64,000 bases of DNA, from contig DAIMZH010000003.1 of NCBI GenBank assembly GCA_036734105.1, positions 73,558 to 137,557 of the forward strand. The letters are read 5' to 3'. This document shows, one piece after another, positions 62,499 to 64,000 of this stretch. The notes under the pieces were generated by a model. That model was given only the letters and a program-made list of their open reading frames with translations, was not told the DNA's origin and did not search any database. How positions within the stretch are numbered: position 1 is the stretch's first letter; each line of letters begins with the position of its first letter. This DNA comes from Azoarcus_F sp036734105 (lineage in GTDB: Bacteria; Pseudomonadota; Gammaproteobacteria; Burkholderiales; Rhodocyclaceae). Made by a program: the position numbers and the translations under genes.

Positions 62499-63595
62499 CA
62501 AGCTTGCGGGCTACCCCGGTCCCGGTATTGATCGGCGATGGTCGTCATGGTGTCGAAGTCTTCGAGAAAAGCCGCCACAACGTCAGGGTCGAAATGGCTG
62601 CCACTGCCTTCGGTAATGATCTCGCGGGCTTTTTCATAGCTCATGGCGGGCTTGTAGACGCGCTGCGAGATCAAGGCGTCGAAGACGTCAGCCACTGCCA
62701 TCATGCGGGCAGAAAGCGGGATCGCGTCGCCTCGGAGTCCGTCGGGATAACCGCTGCCGTCCCATTTCTCATGGTGCCAATGGGCGATTTCCTTGGCCAG
62801 AGAGAGAAAGGCAACCGGCTGCTCGACATCGATCTCGGCCTGTTCGATGGCATCGGAACCCAGCCGGGCATGGGTCTTCATGATCACCCACTCCTCTGGT
62901 GTCAATGGGCCGGGTTTCTGCAGGATGCTGTCCGGTATGCCGACCTTGCCGATATCATGCAGTGGCGCCGACTTGGTCAGCAGGTCTATGGTGCGCGTGT
63001 CGAGGATGTCGGAAAAACGCGGATGATGTCTGAGTCTCAGTGCCAGCGCGCGAACATAGTTTTGCGTCCTCAAGATGTGGTTGCCGGTTTCGGGGTCGCG
63101 CGTCTCGGCCAGATGGGCCAAGGCCCGAATGCTGACCAGTTGAGTCAGGTCGTTCTCAACCATCCGCCGTGACACCTCTGATTCAAGGATGGCGTTCTTG
63201 TCCTTCAGCCAGTCGCGGGTCTGCTTCGCTTCGAGTTGCGTGCGCACTCGGGCCAGAACGAGGGCTGGCTTGATCGGCTTGCTGATGTAGTCGGCAGCAC
63301 CCAGCACCAGACCACGCTCTTCGTCATCGACATCAGTAAGCGCGGTGACGAAGATCACCGGAATGTCGACGGTGACCGGGTTTTTGCGCAGGCGCTCCAG
63401 CACTGTGTAGCCATTCATCCCCGGCATCATCACGTCAAGCAAGATGAGGTCCGGACACGGTTCGCTCGACGCCACGCGTAGCGCGTTCTCGCCCGAGTTA
63501 GCTGCGCGCACCTGATAAACCGGACGTAACAGATGTGTCAGCAGCCACAGGTTGGCGGGTTCGTCGTCGACGATCAGGATGGTTGCCGAGTTCAT
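62498..63595 (-). CDS. Response regulator with HD-GYP cyclic-di-GMP phosphodiesterase domain (RpfG-like)
   Basis: A 365-residue cytoplasmic protein. The N-terminal receiver (residues 1-125) has acidic pocket VDDEP and phospho-acceptor Asp54 (LILLDVMMPGMNG). A helical linker follows, then HD-GYP (about 150-350) with HDIGKVGIPD (His213-Asp214) and HHEKWDGSGYP (274-284). Both catalytic signatures are intact, so it is expected to hydrolyse cyclic-di-GMP. First gene of the minus-strand operon; the promoter should lie in 63596-63780. Confidence 0.95.
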   Translation of the reverse strand: MNSATILIVDDEPANLWLLTHLLRPVYQVRAANSGENALRVASSEPCPDLILLDVMMPGMNGYTVLERLRKNPVTVDIPVIFVTALTDVDDEERGLVLGAADYISKPIKPALVLARVRTQLEAKQTRDWLKDKNAILESEVSRRMVENDLTQLVSIRALAHLAETRDPETGNHILRTQNYVRALALRLRHHPRFSDILDTRTIDLLTKSAPLHDIGKVGIPDSILQKPGPLTPEEWVIMKTHARLGSDAIEQAEIDVEQPVAFLSLAKEIAHWHHEKWDGSGYPDGLRGDAIPLSARMMAVADVFDALISQRVYKPAMSYEKAREIITEGSGSHFDPDVVAAFLEDFDTMTTIADQYRDRGSPQA

Positions 63596-64000
63596 GGAAG
63601 ACTAAGCCGCAAAATAAATAAGCACACTTCAAATGTGATAGCTGCCGGGCCAAGAATAATTTGCGATCAACAGACCCCACAAGTAAAGCATACTTTGTGG
63701 AAATTCTTCCTAAAAATGATGTCTTGCCATAGCCATCATTGACAAAGATAATTTTTGCTCAGCCCTTTCAGGGTCGATAGTTTCAGATCGCAGGTTTGAG
63801 AAGCCGCCATTCAACAGGCTCCCCGGTGGAGCGGCAAGCAACTGACACATTGCTGCTGTTGGTGTCGAAATACCGCAATGTCGGCAGTGGTCGACCAGGA
63901 GCCGATGGCCCTCAGAACCCGAACACCCATCATCAGTCTTTAACTCACAAGCTGGACGGTACTGTGGGTAAAAAGCGCCCGTTACGCAAAAAACACATGA
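63596..64000. other. Right-edge intergenic region with near-palindrome and coding-like remnant
   Basis: These 405 bases hold no complete gene. The AT-rich part 63600-63780 should contain the HD-GYP operon promoter and includes a near-palindrome at 63677-63700. On the minus strand a frame without start, open from 63911 to a TGA at 63783, has protein-like content (FDTNSSNVSVACRSTGE and EWRLLKPAI at its end). It may be a decayed gene or mobile-element end. A GTG at 63964 opens a plus-strand basic frame into the edge; too short to judge. Confidence 0.4.
63677..63700. promoter_or_regulatory. Near-palindromic possible operator
   Basis: CCACAAGTA and TACTTTGTGG flank AAGCA, an inverted repeat with one extra base in one arm. 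It lies about 80 bases upstream of the HD-GYP start, in promoter distance. The binding protein is unknown. Confidence 0.35.

Overview
The window reads as the chromosome of a betaproteobacterium. The best fit is the Rhodocyclales (an Azoarcus/Thauera/Zoogloea-like organism). The reasons are gene content and order: an exosortase A (XrtA)/PEP-CTERM exopolysaccharide cluster, ftsK-lolA-rarA near serS, lptD-surA-pdxA-rsmA opposite amgK-murU, dusB-fis-purH-purD-hemF, and hemC-hemD-hemX-hemY. The family names come from recognising the translated proteins; no database search was run. Coding density is high, many neighbouring genes overlap at ATGA or TGATG junctions, and I see no CRISPR array, prophage or intact insertion sequence.

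Region 1 (1-9343, minus strand) is an exopolysaccharide/protein-sorting operon of the XrtA type, cut by the left edge. In transcription order it encodes an outer-membrane export lipoprotein, a Wzz-like chain-length protein, a tyrosine autokinase, an outer-membrane beta-barrel, an ExeA-like ATPase, UDP-GlcNAc 2-epimerase, a polysaccharide deacetylase, a FemAB-like protein and the N-terminal third of exosortase A. Region 2 (9.7-18 kb, mostly minus) holds rplM-rpsI with promoter and terminator, tRNA-Ser(CGA), an AhpD-like protein, serS, rarA, lolA and ftsK. A small plus-strand gene of unknown function sits between rarA and serS.

Region 3 (18-25.5 kb, plus) holds purC, an MFS transporter, a DUF2189 membrane protein, oligopeptidase A, exonuclease III coupled to a Crp/Fnr regulator, and a DUF2892 protein. 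Region 4 (25.5-33.3 kb) is the envelope block: lptD-surA-pdxA-rsmA on minus, diverging from the cell-wall recycling pair amgK-murU, then pepP and ubiH. Region 5 (35.9-46.4 kb) combines dusB-fis, late purine synthesis (purH, purD) and haem synthesis (hemF converging on hemY-hemX-hemD-hemC). Region 6 (45.9-52.1 kb) is a periplasmic thioredoxin-like protein, PEP carboxylase and aconitase.

Region 7 (52.1-64 kb) is the least ordinary. It holds a decayed PhoD-like phosphatase, a YbjQ protein, a bacterial voltage-gated sodium channel, two tandem CNNM/CBS membrane proteins, HtpX, and a signalling operon on minus. That operon pairs an HD-GYP response regulator with a large hybrid histidine kinase. Between them lies a 51-codon reading frame that overlaps the stop of one and the start of the other. 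No clearly new multi-gene system is visible. The items most worth a second look are this small coupled ORF, the dual-coding Tyr-Gly tail of the EPS kinase, the possible small RNA beside rpsI, the terminators upstream of serS and of the sodium channel, and the phosphatase pseudogene.
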